Below are positions 51,643-60,856 of a DNA stretch of 64,000 nt, piece after piece (position 1 is the stretch's first letter; each line of letters opens with the position of its first letter). The notes under the pieces were generated by a model, which worked only from the letters and a program-made list of their open reading frames with translations, made no database searches and had not been told where the DNA came from. Position numbers and translations under genes: made by a program. Source of the DNA: Intestinimonas massiliensis (ex Afouda et al. 2020) (lineage in GTDB: Bacteria > Bacillota > Clostridia > Oscillospirales > Oscillospiraceae); assembly GCF_900626285.1 (NCBI RefSeq), contig NZ_LR131147.1, forward strand, positions 547,261 through 611,260. The letters are read 5' to 3'.

Positions 51643-52496
51643 GGGCAAGGGTAAAATACCATGTCATATATCGTCACAGAACCGAGCATCCAGTGGCAGT
51701 CATGTGTAAATTTTTTGGAGTATCCAGAAGCGGCTACTACGCCTTTGTCCATCGCCTGGGCAGACCAGAAAAGGATGCCACTCTTGCGGAAATGCTTGCA
51801 CGGCAGCGGGAACGCACCTTGCGTACCTACGGATACCGGCGGATGTGGATATGGCTGAAAAGTCAGAATAGTGTCTGTAATCCCAAAGCTGTGCTGCGAA
51901 TTATGAAAAAGTACGATCTGCTGTCTGAAATCCGCCGCCGCAGGAAATGGCAGCAAATGGGGCAGCAGGTTCACAGGTACAAAAATCTGCTCAACCGGCA
52001 GTTTTATGCGGACAAGCCCAACAGCAAATGGGTAACGGACATCTCCTATATCCACACCAACCAGGGCGTACTGTACCTGTCCATGATCCGGGACCTCTAT
52101 GACAATAGCATTGTAGCTTACAAAACCGGGACAGAACAAACTGTGAATCTGGTTCTGGACACGATTCGTCTGGCCATGAAGCGAGAGAAAAAGAGGGTCG
52201 CTGCAGAGTTGCAGCTCCACAGCGACCAGGGTGCTCAGTACGCCTCACAAGCATATTTTGAGCTGACTCAAACATACGGCATTACGCCGTCTATGTCAAG
52301 ATGCGGAAACCCTTATGACAATGCCATGGCAGAGATTTTTTTCTCTATCCTCAAAACAGAATGTATTTACCGACACAAACCTGCCTCTTTCTCTGAGGCT
52401 AACGAGATGATTGACCGTTACATCCATTTTTACAACCATGAGCGCATCCAGTTGAAAACTGGAGAGGCGCCGCTTGCGCGACGCCTCTCCTCCTAA
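51621..52496 (+). CDS. IS3-family transposase OrfB (DDE integrase)
   Basis: 291 aa. HTH_21-type region near YGYRRMWIWLKS, then an rve integrase core with the DDE triad: Asp in KWVTDISYIHT, Asp in LHSDQGAQYAS, Glu in AMAEIFFSILKTE. Intact. It is in the -1 frame relative to OrfA with a 22-base overlap. It could be made by frameshifting or start separately at GTG 51621 or GTG 51639 (preceded by AGGAAGG and overlapping the orfA stop). No obvious A6G slippery site was seen. Confidence 0.9.
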   Translation: MLHRKEVRARVKYHVIYRHRTEHPVAVMCKFFGVSRSGYYAFVHRLGRPEKDATLAEMLARQRERTLRTYGYRRMWIWLKSQNSVCNPKAVLRIMKKYDLLSEIRRRRKWQQMGQQVHRYKNLLNRQFYADKPNSKWVTDISYIHTNQGVLYLSMIRDLYDNSIVAYKTGTEQTVNLVLDTIRLAMKREKKRVAAELQLHSDQGAQYASQAYFELTQTYGITPSMSRCGNPYDNAMAEIFFSILKTECIYRHKPASFSEANEMIDRYIHFYNHERIQLKTGEAPLARRLSS

Positions 52497-52589
52497 AACT
52501 TCATATTTCCTACCAGGGCTCTTTTTTGTACTGTCCGCACAATCTGGGGCAGTTCAGAGGATGGACCGGGGCGCTTCCCTGTCTTTCGG

Positions 52590-53627
52590 TCACACGGCCG
52601 TTACCCGGTAGGCCGTGGTGTGGTGATAGCTCTCCCCCGCCCGCAGCACGACGGATGGGAAAGCGGCGTGATGAATGGCGTCCGGCCAGGCCTGGGTCTC
52701 CAGGCAGAAGGCCGACCGGGGGCCGTAGGCGGCGCCACCCTTGCCGGGGGTGCCGTCCAGATAATTGGCGGTATACAGCTGGAGGCCGGGCTGGGTGGTG
52801 TAGCACTCCAGGCACAGCCCGCCGCCGGTGACCCGGGCGGCCAGCCGCATGGGGGACCGGGGCTGACGGCTCAGGACGAAGTTGTGGTCGTAGCCGTTGC
52901 CCAGAGCCAATTGGGGGTGCTCCATGGCCAGGCCCTGGAGGAACTCCACCGGCCGGCGCAGGTCAAAGGGGGTGCCGTCCACCGGCAGCAGTACCCCGGT
53001 GGGGGTGCTGTCTGCATCGGTCTCGGTGATGGCGTCCGCCCACACCTGGATCCGTTGGCCCTCCAGGGAGCCGTGGGCGTGACCCAGCAGATTGAAGTAA
53101 CTGTGGTTGGTCAGATTGCAGAGGGTGTCGGCATCGCTCTCCGCCCGGTAGTCCAGGGTGAGCACCCCGTCGGCGGTGAGGGTATAGGTCACCCGTGCCT
53201 TCAGAGTGCCGGGGAATCCCTCCTCCCCGTCGGGGCTCGTATGGGAGAGCACCAGGGCGCCGTTCTCCTCCCCGGCCTCCCACACCGCCTGGTTGAAGCC
53301 GCGGATGCCGCCGTGGAGGCAGTTGGGCCCGTTGTTGGCCGCCAAGGGATAGGTCTTCCCATTCAGGTCAAAGGAAGCCCCGCCGATCCGGTTGGCCACC
53401 CGACCCACCAAGGCCCCCAGGTACTTGTCCTGGGTCTCATACTGCTCCAGGGTCTCGCACCCCAGAACGATGTCCCGGCTCCCCTCGGAGGCTGGGACGG
53501 TAAAGGAGCGCAGAACGCCGCCGTAGGTGAGCACCTGAGCGGCATACCGGCCCGCCCGGAGGGTCCACAGCTCCACCTCCCGACGGTCGGCGGTCAGCCC
53601 GAAGGGCTGCCAGGTCAGTTCTGCCAT
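52590..53627 (-). CDS. galM: Aldose 1-epimerase (mutarotase)
   Basis: 345 aa. Converts beta- to alpha-galactose for GalK. Family blocks: GRVANRIGGASFDLNGKTY, NNGPNCLHGGIRGFNQAVW, LTNHSYFNLLGH (catalytic His), NGYDHNFVL and the catalytic Glu in SAFCLETQAWPDAIH. It begins three bases after galT ends and is the last gene of galK-galE-galT-galM. An IS3 element lies just downstream. Confidence 0.95.
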   Translation of the reverse strand: MAELTWQPFGLTADRREVELWTLRAGRYAAQVLTYGGVLRSFTVPASEGSRDIVLGCETLEQYETQDKYLGALVGRVANRIGGASFDLNGKTYPLAANNGPNCLHGGIRGFNQAVWEAGEENGALVLSHTSPDGEEGFPGTLKARVTYTLTADGVLTLDYRAESDADTLCNLTNHSYFNLLGHAHGSLEGQRIQVWADAITETDADSTPTGVLLPVDGTPFDLRRPVEFLQGLAMEHPQLALGNGYDHNFVLSRQPRSPMRLAARVTGGGLCLECYTTQPGLQLYTANYLDGTPGKGGAAYGPRSAFCLETQAWPDAIHHAAFPSVVLRAGESYHHTTAYRVTAV

Positions 53628-53630
53628 CTG

Positions 53631-55130
53631 TTACACCTGCCTTAAGAACCGGAGGAAAGCCTCCTGCCCCGCCGGGGTGCGGGCGTATACGCCGGCGTGC
53701 TCCAGCACCTTGGCGAATACCAGGCCGGTCTCGTGATACACCGTCTCCAGGGCGTTGTCCGCCGTCAGGCTGTACTTGCCCCGGAAGCCCTCCGCCCAAT
53801 CGGCGTGGGCTGCCGTCAGAGGATCGGCTCTCAGGTCCTCTCCCTTTACCAGCTTGTCGGCCACCGCCGCCAGTTCCGCCTTCAGCCGGGCGGGCAGCAC
53901 CGCCAGGCCCATGACCTCGATGAGGCCGATGTTCTCTTTCTTGATGTGATGGAGCTCGGCGTGGGGATGGTACAGGCCCAGGGGATGCTCCGGCGTAGTC
54001 AGATTGTTGCGCAGCACCAGATCCAGCTCATAGTCCTCCCCCCGCCGCCGGGCGATGGGGGTGATGGTGTTGTGGGGCTCCCCGTCGGTCTCCGCCAGAA
54101 TCATGGCGTCCCGGTCGGTGTAGCCCCGCCAGCTCAGCAGGATCCTGTCGGCCAGGTCGATGAGCCGGGCCGGATCGGCACAGGTCAGCCGCACCACCGA
54201 CATGGGCCACTTGACGATGCCCGACTTCACATCCTCATAGCCGGGGAAGGTGAAGGGGGTCTCCACCGGGGCCTTGGCCATGGCGAAGGTGTACCGGCCG
54301 CCCTGGAAGTGGTCATGGGCCAGGATGGAGCCGCCCACGATGGGCAGGTCGGCGTTGGAGCCAACAAAGTAGTGGGGGAACTGGCCCACAAAGTCCAGCA
54401 GCTTGCCGAAGCAGGCCCGGTCGATCTTCATGGGGGTGTGGACCTTGTTCAGGCAGATGCAGTGCTCGTTGTAGTACACATAGGGGGAGTACTGCAAAAA
54501 CCAGGGGGAACCGTTGATAGTGATGGGGACGATGCGGTGGTTCTGCCGGGCGGGGTGGTTCACCCGGCCGGCATACCCCTCGTTCTCGGCGCACAGCTGG
54601 CACCGGGGATAGGCGGAGGCGGGCAGGTTCCGGGCGGCGGCGATGGCCTTGGGGTCCTTCTCCGGCTTGGACAAGTTGATGGTGATGTCCAGCTCCCCGT
54701 ACTCCGTCATGGTCTTCCACTGCACATCCCGGGCGATCCGGTCCCGGCGGATATAGTTGGTATCTTGGCTGAATTTATAGTACCAGTCGGTGGCTGCCTT
54801 GGGGCTCTCCCGGTACAGGGCCTGGAACTTTTCGATCACCTGGGCGGGCCGGGGGGTGAGGGCCCCCATCAGCTTGGTGTCCAGCAGATCCCGGTAGGTG
54901 ATGGTGTCCTCCGCCAGCACGCCCCGCTCCGCGGCGTCATCCAGCAGGGCGTCCAGCACAGCGGACAGCTCTCCCTCCCCCATCGGGGGCAGCTCCTCGG
55001 GCAGCGCACAGCCATCCAGCTCCAGCGCCTGCAGCAGGGCGTTCACCGCCCACAGCTGCTCTGACGGCTGGATCAGCTCCTTATCCAGCGCATAGGATAT
55101 CAGTTTGGCGATAGCCTGATCTCGTTCCAT
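53631..55130 (-). CDS. galT: UDP-glucose-hexose-1-phosphate uridylyltransferase, class II
   Basis: 499 aa. Exchanges UMP between UDP-glucose and galactose-1-phosphate. The length and the low similarity to the 350-aa E. coli type mark the class II (Gram-positive) enzyme. Blocks: FSQDTNYIRRDRIARDVQWK, LCAENEGYAGRVNHPARQNH, GGSILAHDHFQGGRYTF (His-containing nucleotide site). Two bases after galE, three before galM. Confidence 0.96.
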   Translation of the reverse strand: MERDQAIAKLISYALDKELIQPSEQLWAVNALLQALELDGCALPEELPPMGEGELSAVLDALLDDAAERGVLAEDTITYRDLLDTKLMGALTPRPAQVIEKFQALYRESPKAATDWYYKFSQDTNYIRRDRIARDVQWKTMTEYGELDITINLSKPEKDPKAIAAARNLPASAYPRCQLCAENEGYAGRVNHPARQNHRIVPITINGSPWFLQYSPYVYYNEHCICLNKVHTPMKIDRACFGKLLDFVGQFPHYFVGSNADLPIVGGSILAHDHFQGGRYTFAMAKAPVETPFTFPGYEDVKSGIVKWPMSVVRLTCADPARLIDLADRILLSWRGYTDRDAMILAETDGEPHNTITPIARRRGEDYELDLVLRNNLTTPEHPLGLYHPHAELHHIKKENIGLIEVMGLAVLPARLKAELAAVADKLVKGEDLRADPLTAAHADWAEGFRGKYSLTADNALETVYHETGLVFAKVLEHAGVYARTPAGQEAFLRFLRQV

Positions 55131-55132
55131 GG

Positions 55133-56125
55133 TCAGCCCTCCTCAAAGCCGTGGGGGTGGTCCTTGTGCCAGGCCCAGGCGGTGGCCACGATGGTGGACA
55201 GGTCGTTGTACCTGGGCTTCCACCCCAGCACCTTCACCGCCTTCTCCGAGGAGGCGATGAGCTGGGCAGGATCCCCCGCCCGCCGGGGGGCCATATTGGC
55301 GGGGATGGGGTGGCCGGTCACCTCCCGGGCCACCTCGATGACCTCGTTGACGGTGAAGCCCACGCCGTTGCCCAGGTTGAACACGTTGTTCTCCCCGCCC
55401 TTCATCAGGTAGTCCAGGGCCAGGATATGGGCCTGGGCCAGATCGGTGACGTGGATGTAATCCCGGATGCAGGTGCCGTCCTTGGTGGGGTAGTCGTTAC
55501 CGAACACGCTGACTGCCCCCCGCTGGCCCAGCGGCACCTGGAGGATAATGGGGATCAGGTGGGTCTCCGGGTCGTGGGCCTCACCGATCTTTCCCGAAAC
55601 GTGGGCGCCGCAGGCGTTGAAGTACCGCAGGGCCACATATTTCAGTCCGTGGGCCCGGGACACCCAGCCCATCATGTGCTCCATGGCCAGCTTGGTCTGG
55701 CCGTAGCAGTTGGTGGGGATGGTCTTGTCATCCTCTAGGATGGGCACCCGCTCGGGCTCCCCGTAGGTGGCGGCGGTGGAGGAGAACACGATCTTATCCA
55801 CCCCGTGGGCCACCATGGACTGGAGGAGCACCATGGTGCCGTAGAGGTTGTTGTCATAGTACTTCAGGGGGTCGGACATGGATTCCCCCACCTGGGAGGA
55901 GGCGGCGAAGTGGATAACGCCGTCGATCTTTTCCGCCTGGAACAGGGTATCCAGGGCGCCCCGGTCCCGGATATCCAGCTGATAGAACTTGGCCTTGGGG
56001 TGGACGGCGGCCCGGAAGCCGGTCTGCAGATTGTCTGCCACCACCACCTCACGGCCCGCGTCGATCAGTTCATACACCGTGTGGGAGCCGATGTATCCGG
56101 CTCCGCCCAATACCAGAATTGCCAT
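55133..56125 (-). CDS. galE: UDP-glucose 4-epimerase
   Basis: 330 aa extended SDR. Interconverts UDP-galactose and UDP-glucose. NAD motif LVLGGAGYIGSHTVYEL (4-20), catalytic Ser in SSTAATYG and Tyr/Lys in NCYGQTKLAMEHM (about 146-150), and NPIGAH-like FNACGAHVSGKIGE. Second gene of the gal operon, 37 bases after galK. Confidence 0.97.
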   Translation of the reverse strand: MAILVLGGAGYIGSHTVYELIDAGREVVVADNLQTGFRAAVHPKAKFYQLDIRDRGALDTLFQAEKIDGVIHFAASSQVGESMSDPLKYYDNNLYGTMVLLQSMVAHGVDKIVFSSTAATYGEPERVPILEDDKTIPTNCYGQTKLAMEHMMGWVSRAHGLKYVALRYFNACGAHVSGKIGEAHDPETHLIPIILQVPLGQRGAVSVFGNDYPTKDGTCIRDYIHVTDLAQAHILALDYLMKGGENNVFNLGNGVGFTVNEVIEVAREVTGHPIPANMAPRRAGDPAQLIASSEKAVKVLGWKPRYNDLSTIVATAWAWHKDHPHGFEEG

Positions 56126-56162
56126 TTCAGATGCGCTCCTTTCCCATCAAGCTGTTGGTCCT

Positions 56163-57449
56163 TCAGGGGCAGAGGACCGTGCCGCCCACAGGGCGGATCC
56201 GCAGCACATGACAGCTGCCCTCCCCCAGGGCGGCCTCCACCTGCTTCCGGAACTCCGGCAGCAGGTCCAGGGGCACAAATGCCTGGATGGTGCCGGCAAA
56301 TCCGCCGCCATGGACCCGGCAGGCGCCCCGGCCGCCCAGGGCCCGCTCCGCCACGGCCAAAGCCACCGCCATGGCCTGTTCCTTCACTGCGCCGATGGGG
56401 GTAATGTCCTGAAGCAGCTCCCAGGAGGAGCGGCCGGACTCGTTCACCAGAGACAGGAAGGTGTCCATATCCCCTCTCGCCAGGGCGTCGGCCTCACCTT
56501 CCACCCGCTTGTCATCCGCAAAGAAGTGGAGGGCGCGGAGCACCGCCCGGTCCCCCACCGCCTGCCGCAGCCGGGGCAGATCACGGAGCACGTCGGCCTC
56601 TGTCACCTCATGCAGCACACGCTTGCCGAAGAAGGCGGCTACCGCCCCCATCTCCTGGGGAACGGCCGCATACTCACCTGTCAGATCCGCGTGGCTGGCC
56701 CCCGAGTCGATGATGCACAGGGCGTAGCCCAGGCTGTCCAGGTCCACCGCCACCGTCCTCACCACAGGCGCGGCGGGGTCGGCAAAGTCGATGGCCACCG
56801 CGCCGCCCACAGAGGAGGCGGTCTGGTCCATCAGGCCGCTGGGCTTGCCGAAGTACACGTTCTCCGCCCGCTGGCCCATCTGGGCGATGGTCACCGGGTC
56901 CAGCTCACCCCGGCAGAACAGATGGTTTTCGATCACACCCAGCAACACCTCACAGGCTGCCGAGGAGGACAGGCCGGAGCCGGGCAGCACATCGGACATG
57001 GCATACACGTCGAAGCCGGCCACCGGGTAGCCCCGCTGAACGGCCTGGGCCGCCATGCCCCGCACCAGGGCGGCAGTACTCTCCTTCTCCCCTTCCTTCG
57101 GCTCCAGGGTGTCCAGGACCACCTCCACCATGGGCCAGCCGTGGGACTGGAACCGGATGGTATTGGTGCCGTTGGGGGCCGCACAGGCCAGAAAGTCCAG
57201 GTCTACCGCCCCCGCCAGCACCCGGCCGTGCTGATGGTCGGTGTGGTTGCCGCAGATCTCGGTGCGGCCGGGGGCGGAGCACAGCGCCACAGCGGTGTCC
57301 TCACCTGCTCCGAATGTCTGCTGAAAGTGGTCCAGCAGCACCGTTACCCGCTGGCGGTTGGCAGCGGGACCTCCGCTCATCAGACGAGACAACGCTCCGT
57401 CCAGCTCTCCGCCGTCCAGCGCACGGCGCACAGCGCCCAGTTTTTGCAT
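56163..57449 (-). CDS. galK: Galactokinase
   Basis: 428 aa GHMP kinase. Phosphorylates alpha-galactose at C1. The galactokinase signature is GRTEICGNHTDHQHG (residues about 76-90), the ATP loop is VLPGSGLSSSAACEVL, and the C-terminal motif is RVHGGGFAGTIQAFV. The start MQKLGAVRRALDG at 57449 has GAGAGGA upstream. First gene of the gal operon, behind its own promoter. The signature keeps the D-H-Q/N metal and sugar contacts. Confidence 0.95.
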   Translation of the reverse strand: MQKLGAVRRALDGGELDGALSRLMSGGPAANRQRVTVLLDHFQQTFGAGEDTAVALCSAPGRTEICGNHTDHQHGRVLAGAVDLDFLACAAPNGTNTIRFQSHGWPMVEVVLDTLEPKEGEKESTAALVRGMAAQAVQRGYPVAGFDVYAMSDVLPGSGLSSSAACEVLLGVIENHLFCRGELDPVTIAQMGQRAENVYFGKPSGLMDQTASSVGGAVAIDFADPAAPVVRTVAVDLDSLGYALCIIDSGASHADLTGEYAAVPQEMGAVAAFFGKRVLHEVTEADVLRDLPRLRQAVGDRAVLRALHFFADDKRVEGEADALARGDMDTFLSLVNESGRSSWELLQDITPIGAVKEQAMAVALAVAERALGGRGACRVHGGGFAGTIQAFVPLDLLPEFRKQVEAALGEGSCHVLRIRPVGGTVLCP

Positions 57450-57470
57450 GGTTATCCTCTCCCCTTTTTT

Positions 57471-57488
57471 ATCCCGGCAGGCCGGGAT
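57471..57488 (-). promoter_or_regulatory. Palindrome in the galK leader
   Basis: ATCCCGGC-AG-GCCGGGAT, a perfect 8-bp inverted repeat with a 2-base centre, at about +9 to +26 of the transcript. It has no U-run after it, so it is more likely an operator or a leader hairpin than a terminator. Confidence 0.6.
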
Positions 57489-57502
57489 CCTTTTCAATGC
57501 AA

Positions 57503-57531
57503 AGCATACACGCTTTTTCCCGTTCAGTCAA
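57503..57531 (-). promoter_or_regulatory. Sigma-A promoter of galKETM
   Basis: TTGACT (57526-57531) and TATGCT (57503-57508) on the minus strand with 17 bases between; start near 57497. The -35 adjoins the T-run of the mglBAC terminator. Confidence 0.8.
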
Positions 57532-57584
57532 ACAAAAGCCGCTGCAAAGCAGGCGGGTACTCCGCGTTTGCCTTGCAGCGGCTT
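57530..57584 (-). terminator. Terminator of the mglBAC operon
   Basis: 12-bp perfect stem (57536-57547 with 57573-57584) over a 25-base loop, then TTGTTTG on the minus strand. The long loop can form smaller pairings. It separates mglBAC from galKETM. Confidence 0.7.
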
Positions 57585-57605
57585 CCCGCTTCATGAAGGT
57601 AATGT

Positions 57606-59261
57606 TTACTTCTTCTGCACGTACTTCAGGCAGTCCAGCATAACGGCAACCAGAATGATGATGCCGGAGAACACGAACTGCAGGTTGGTGTCGATGCCCA
57701 GAGTGGTCAGGGAGTAGGTCAGGGCAGTGAAGATGAACACGCCCACTACCACGCCGGAGATCTTGCCGATGCCGCCGGTGAAGGAGATACCGCCTACCAC
57801 GCAGGCCGCGATGGCGTCCATCTCCCAGCCCTGTCCGTAAGCGGCAGAGCCGGAACCGAACATACGCAGGCACTCCAGCCAGGAGCCGAAGCCGTACAGG
57901 ATGCCCGCCATGATGAAGGCGCCCACGGTGACCCAGAACACGGAGATACCGGAGACGGAGGCCGCTTCCGGGTTGCCGCCCACGGCGTACAGGTTCTTGC
58001 CGAAGGTGGTCTTGTTCCAGATGAACCACACAACGACGACCGCCGCCACCGCCCACAGGATGATGGTGGGGAAGTTGTTGATTCTGGGAATGATCATATT
58101 GGGGATAGTGGAATCAATGGCGCCGAAGGAGACGCCCTTGGTGGAATAGGTCACCAGGCCGAAGATCACCAGCATGTTGGCCATGGTGGAAATGAAGGGG
58201 TGCATCTTGAACTTTGCCGTAAAGAAGCCGGCAATGGTGGTGAAGATGGTGCACAGCACGATGCACACCACCAGAGCCAGGAATACCCGGCCGATGACCG
58301 GCACGCCGGTGAAATCAAAGATATGGCCGAACACAGAGCCGGTATTGATGCCCTGGTGCATGATGATGGTGGCCGCCGTCATGCCCATGCCCACCATACG
58401 TCCGATGGACAGGTCGGTACCGGCCAGCAGGATCAGGCCTGCCACGCCCAGAGCCAGGAACATTCTCGGGGACGCCTGCTGCAGGATATTCAGCACGTTG
58501 TTCACCGTCAGCAGCGGCATGTTCTTCACCACGGGGGTGATGATGCACAGGGCAATGAAGATGATGATGATGGCAATGTACAGGCCGTTCTTCAGCAGGA
58601 AGTCCCGGCGGTTGAAGGTGTACTTGTAGTTCTCCCACTTCTGGGCCATGGACTCACCGAAGGTGAACTTGGACATGCGCAGCAGGTCGATGAGGTGATA
58701 CTTGTGATCAAAGGCGGCGTGCTGCCGGTCCTTCACCTCCTGCAGGTTCTTGGCCCGCTGCATCTTGGCGTCGAAGAGGCGGTTCTTGTGGACGTACTTC
58801 TCGTCCTTGATCTCGTGGGGATCGCTCAGCTTGGACACCGTCTCCTGGTGCTCTTTGGTGAGGCTCTCCATCGACGCGCGGTAGTTCTGCTCCGCGACGA
58901 CCTTCTCCTCTTTGCAGCTGGCCACCACCGCCTGATAGTACTCGGTGTCGTAGTGAGCCTTCAGATAGTTTTCGGCGTCGGCAATCAGCTTGGCCACTTC
59001 GTCCTTGTTCTTGGCCTCCACCGCCTTGGCCTTCTCCAGCGCACTCCTGAGCTCGGTGATCCGGGCCTCCTTTTCCTGCTGGGTGTAGATCCGGTCCCGC
59101 TTCAGGCCGTCAATGGTGTTCTGGATCTCGATGACCTTGTCGGTACCGTCGGCACGCAGGGCATTGATCTTTTCCTGGATGCCGCCGACATATTCATCGA
59201 TGGGCTGGAGCAGCTTTGCTTCCTGCTCAGCCGTAAGAATTTTCGTGTTATCTGCTACCAT
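57606..59261 (-). CDS. mglC: Galactose/methyl-galactoside ABC permease MglC with a long N-terminal extension
   Basis: 551 aa. Residues about 220-551 are the normal permease (about 330 aa): ten or so membrane segments with LILLAGTDLSIGRMVGMGMT and GGNPEAASVSGISVF. Residues 1-215 are extra: charged and helical, coiled-coil-like (INALRADGTDKVIEIQNTID, RITELRSALEKAKAVEAKNK), on the cytosolic side. The start is real: AGGAG lies 9 bases upstream and mglA ends 15 bases before. Usual MglC is near 336 aa, so this is a fusion or regulatory extension. Confidence 0.92.
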   Translation of the reverse strand: MVADNTKILTAEQEAKLLQPIDEYVGGIQEKINALRADGTDKVIEIQNTIDGLKRDRIYTQQEKEARITELRSALEKAKAVEAKNKDEVAKLIADAENYLKAHYDTEYYQAVVASCKEEKVVAEQNYRASMESLTKEHQETVSKLSDPHEIKDEKYVHKNRLFDAKMQRAKNLQEVKDRQHAAFDHKYHLIDLLRMSKFTFGESMAQKWENYKYTFNRRDFLLKNGLYIAIIIIFIALCIITPVVKNMPLLTVNNVLNILQQASPRMFLALGVAGLILLAGTDLSIGRMVGMGMTAATIIMHQGINTGSVFGHIFDFTGVPVIGRVFLALVVCIVLCTIFTTIAGFFTAKFKMHPFISTMANMLVIFGLVTYSTKGVSFGAIDSTIPNMIIPRINNFPTIILWAVAAVVVVWFIWNKTTFGKNLYAVGGNPEAASVSGISVFWVTVGAFIMAGILYGFGSWLECLRMFGSGSAAYGQGWEMDAIAACVVGGISFTGGIGKISGVVVGVFIFTALTYSLTTLGIDTNLQFVFSGIIILVAVMLDCLKYVQKK

Positions 59262-59276
59262 AAGCGTTTTCTCCTA

Positions 59277-60785
59277 CTACAGGTATTTTGCGCTAAGCCG
59301 CAAAAGCTCTTCCTGATTGGTCTCTTTGGTGTTCACGATGCCGGAGAGATGCCCGTTGGACATGACGCCGATGCGATTGGTGATGCCCAGAATCTCAGGC
59401 ATCTCGGAGGAGACGACGATGACCGTCTTGCCCTGCTTGGCCATCTGGATGATCAGCTCGTAGATCTCGTACTTGGCGCCCACGTCGATGCCGCGGGTGG
59501 GCTCATCCATCATAAAGACCTGGGGCTCCCGCTCCAGCCATTTGCCGAAAATGACCTTCTGCTGGTTGCCGCCGGACAGGCTGGTGATCATATCATCGGG
59601 ACCCATGCACTTGGTGTGCATGACCTTGATCTCCTTGTTGGTGGCCTTGACCATCTTGGGCGTGGACAGGGCCACGCCGGCCTTATACTGCTCCAGATTG
59701 GCGATGGTGGTATTAAAGGTCAAATCACATTTGAGGAACAGGCCGTTGGCCTTGCGCTCCTCAGTGATCATGGCAAAACCGTGCTCTATGGCCTCCTTGG
59801 CGCTGCTGAAATTCATAAGCCGGTTTTTAAAATAGACACGTCCCGCCGCTCTGGTACGCACGCCAAAGATGGTCTCCAGCAGCTCGGTACGCCCGGCGCC
59901 CACCAGGCCGTACAGGCCGAAGATCTCGCCTTCTCTTACATCAAAGCTGATATCCTGCAGGTGGGGTGCGTATTTGGTGGAAAGGTGCTGGATGGACAGA
60001 ATAGGCTCTCCCGGCTGATTGTCCACCGGCGGGAACCGGCTCTCCAGAGAGCGGCCCACCATGGCGGCAATCAGTTCGTTCATGTTGGTGTCCTTGGCGT
60101 TCTTGGTCATGACCAGATTGCCGTCCCGGAGCACCGAGATCTCGTCGCAGATCTCAAAGATCTCATCCATCTTATGGGAAATGTAAATGAGCGCGATGCC
60201 CTGTTCCTTCAGCATCCGCATCATTTCAAAGAGCTTGTTCACTTCCTGCACTGTCAGGGAGGAAGTGGGCTCATCCAGAACGATCACCTGAGAGTTGTAG
60301 GAAATTGCTTTGGCAATCTCACACATCTGCCGCTGGGAAACGGACATATTCCGCATGGGCTGGGTCAGGTTCACCGTCATACCCAGCTTGCGGAACAGTT
60401 CGGAAGCTTTCTTTTTCATCCTGCCTTCGTCAACAACGCCCACGGAATTGGTGGGAAAGCGACCCAGGAACAGGTTGTCGATCACGTTGCGCTCCAGGCA
60501 CTGGTTCAGCTCCTGGTGCACCATGGCGATGCCGTTTTCCAGGGCGTCCTTGGGCCCGGAAAAGCTGATCTCCTTGCCGTTTAAGTAGATCTTCCCCTCG
60601 TCCTTCTGGTAAGTGCCGAACAGGCACTTCATCATCGTCGACTTACCGGCACCATTTTCGCCCATCAGCCCCATGACCGTGCCCCGCTTCACATCCAGAT
60701 TGATGTGGTCCAGCACCCGGTTCCGGCCAAAGGACTTGCTCATGCCGCGGATTGACAGGACAATATCATTTTTCGCGTCTGCCAT
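59277..60785 (-). CDS. mglA: Galactose/methyl-galactoside ABC importer ATP-binding protein
   Basis: 502 aa tandem ATPase. First domain: Walker A GENGAGKSTMMK, signature MSVSQRQMCEIAK, Walker B VIVLDEPTSSLT. Second domain: degenerate Walker A GLVGAGRTELLE, signature LSGGNQQKVIFG, Walker B VFMMDEPTRGIDVG. This asymmetry is usual in carbohydrate importers of the CUT2 class. Between mglB and mglC. Confidence 0.95.
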   Translation of the reverse strand: MADAKNDIVLSIRGMSKSFGRNRVLDHINLDVKRGTVMGLMGENGAGKSTMMKCLFGTYQKDEGKIYLNGKEISFSGPKDALENGIAMVHQELNQCLERNVIDNLFLGRFPTNSVGVVDEGRMKKKASELFRKLGMTVNLTQPMRNMSVSQRQMCEIAKAISYNSQVIVLDEPTSSLTVQEVNKLFEMMRMLKEQGIALIYISHKMDEIFEICDEISVLRDGNLVMTKNAKDTNMNELIAAMVGRSLESRFPPVDNQPGEPILSIQHLSTKYAPHLQDISFDVREGEIFGLYGLVGAGRTELLETIFGVRTRAAGRVYFKNRLMNFSSAKEAIEHGFAMITEERKANGLFLKCDLTFNTTIANLEQYKAGVALSTPKMVKATNKEIKVMHTKCMGPDDMITSLSGGNQQKVIFGKWLEREPQVFMMDEPTRGIDVGAKYEIYELIIQMAKQGKTVIVVSSEMPEILGITNRIGVMSNGHLSGIVNTKETNQEELLRLSAKYL

Positions 60786-60856
60786 TCTAGTTACTCCCGT
60801 TAATGCATATTAGCAGTTTCAGCGAAAATCTGATTCTGCCGGATTTTTCATCATAA

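Larger units (their letters stand above)
51270..52536 (+). mobile_element. IS3-family insertion sequence
   Basis: About 1.27 kb with orfA and orfB. Imperfect terminal inverted repeats: the left end begins GGACAGTGACAAAAGACC, and the right end, reversed, reads GGACAGTACAAAAAAGAGCC; the match continues to GTAGGAAA. No clear target duplication was seen beside the ends. Exact ends could shift by a base or two. Confidence 0.85.
51226..52576. repeat. 18-bp inverted arms flanking the IS3 element (split terminator?)
   Basis: Arm 51226-51243 and arm 52559-52576 are perfect reverse complements of 18 bases, starting 13 bases after the YczE stop and ending 13 bases before the galM stop. Without the IS they would be about 48 bases apart and form a hairpin between the converging genes; a further TGAAC/GTTCA pairing lies inside. 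Confidence 0.7.

Noticed and set aside
51600..51645. A classical A6G slippery site for OrfAB frameshifting
   Set aside because: The overlap holds no run of six A; separate start by coupling is as likely.
51226..52576. Target-site duplication of the IS3 element
   Set aside because: The three to five bases beside the two ends do not match clearly.
58200..60584. A 794-codon open frame on the plus strand opposite mglC and mglA
   Set aside because: Antisense shadow of a recognised ABC importer.
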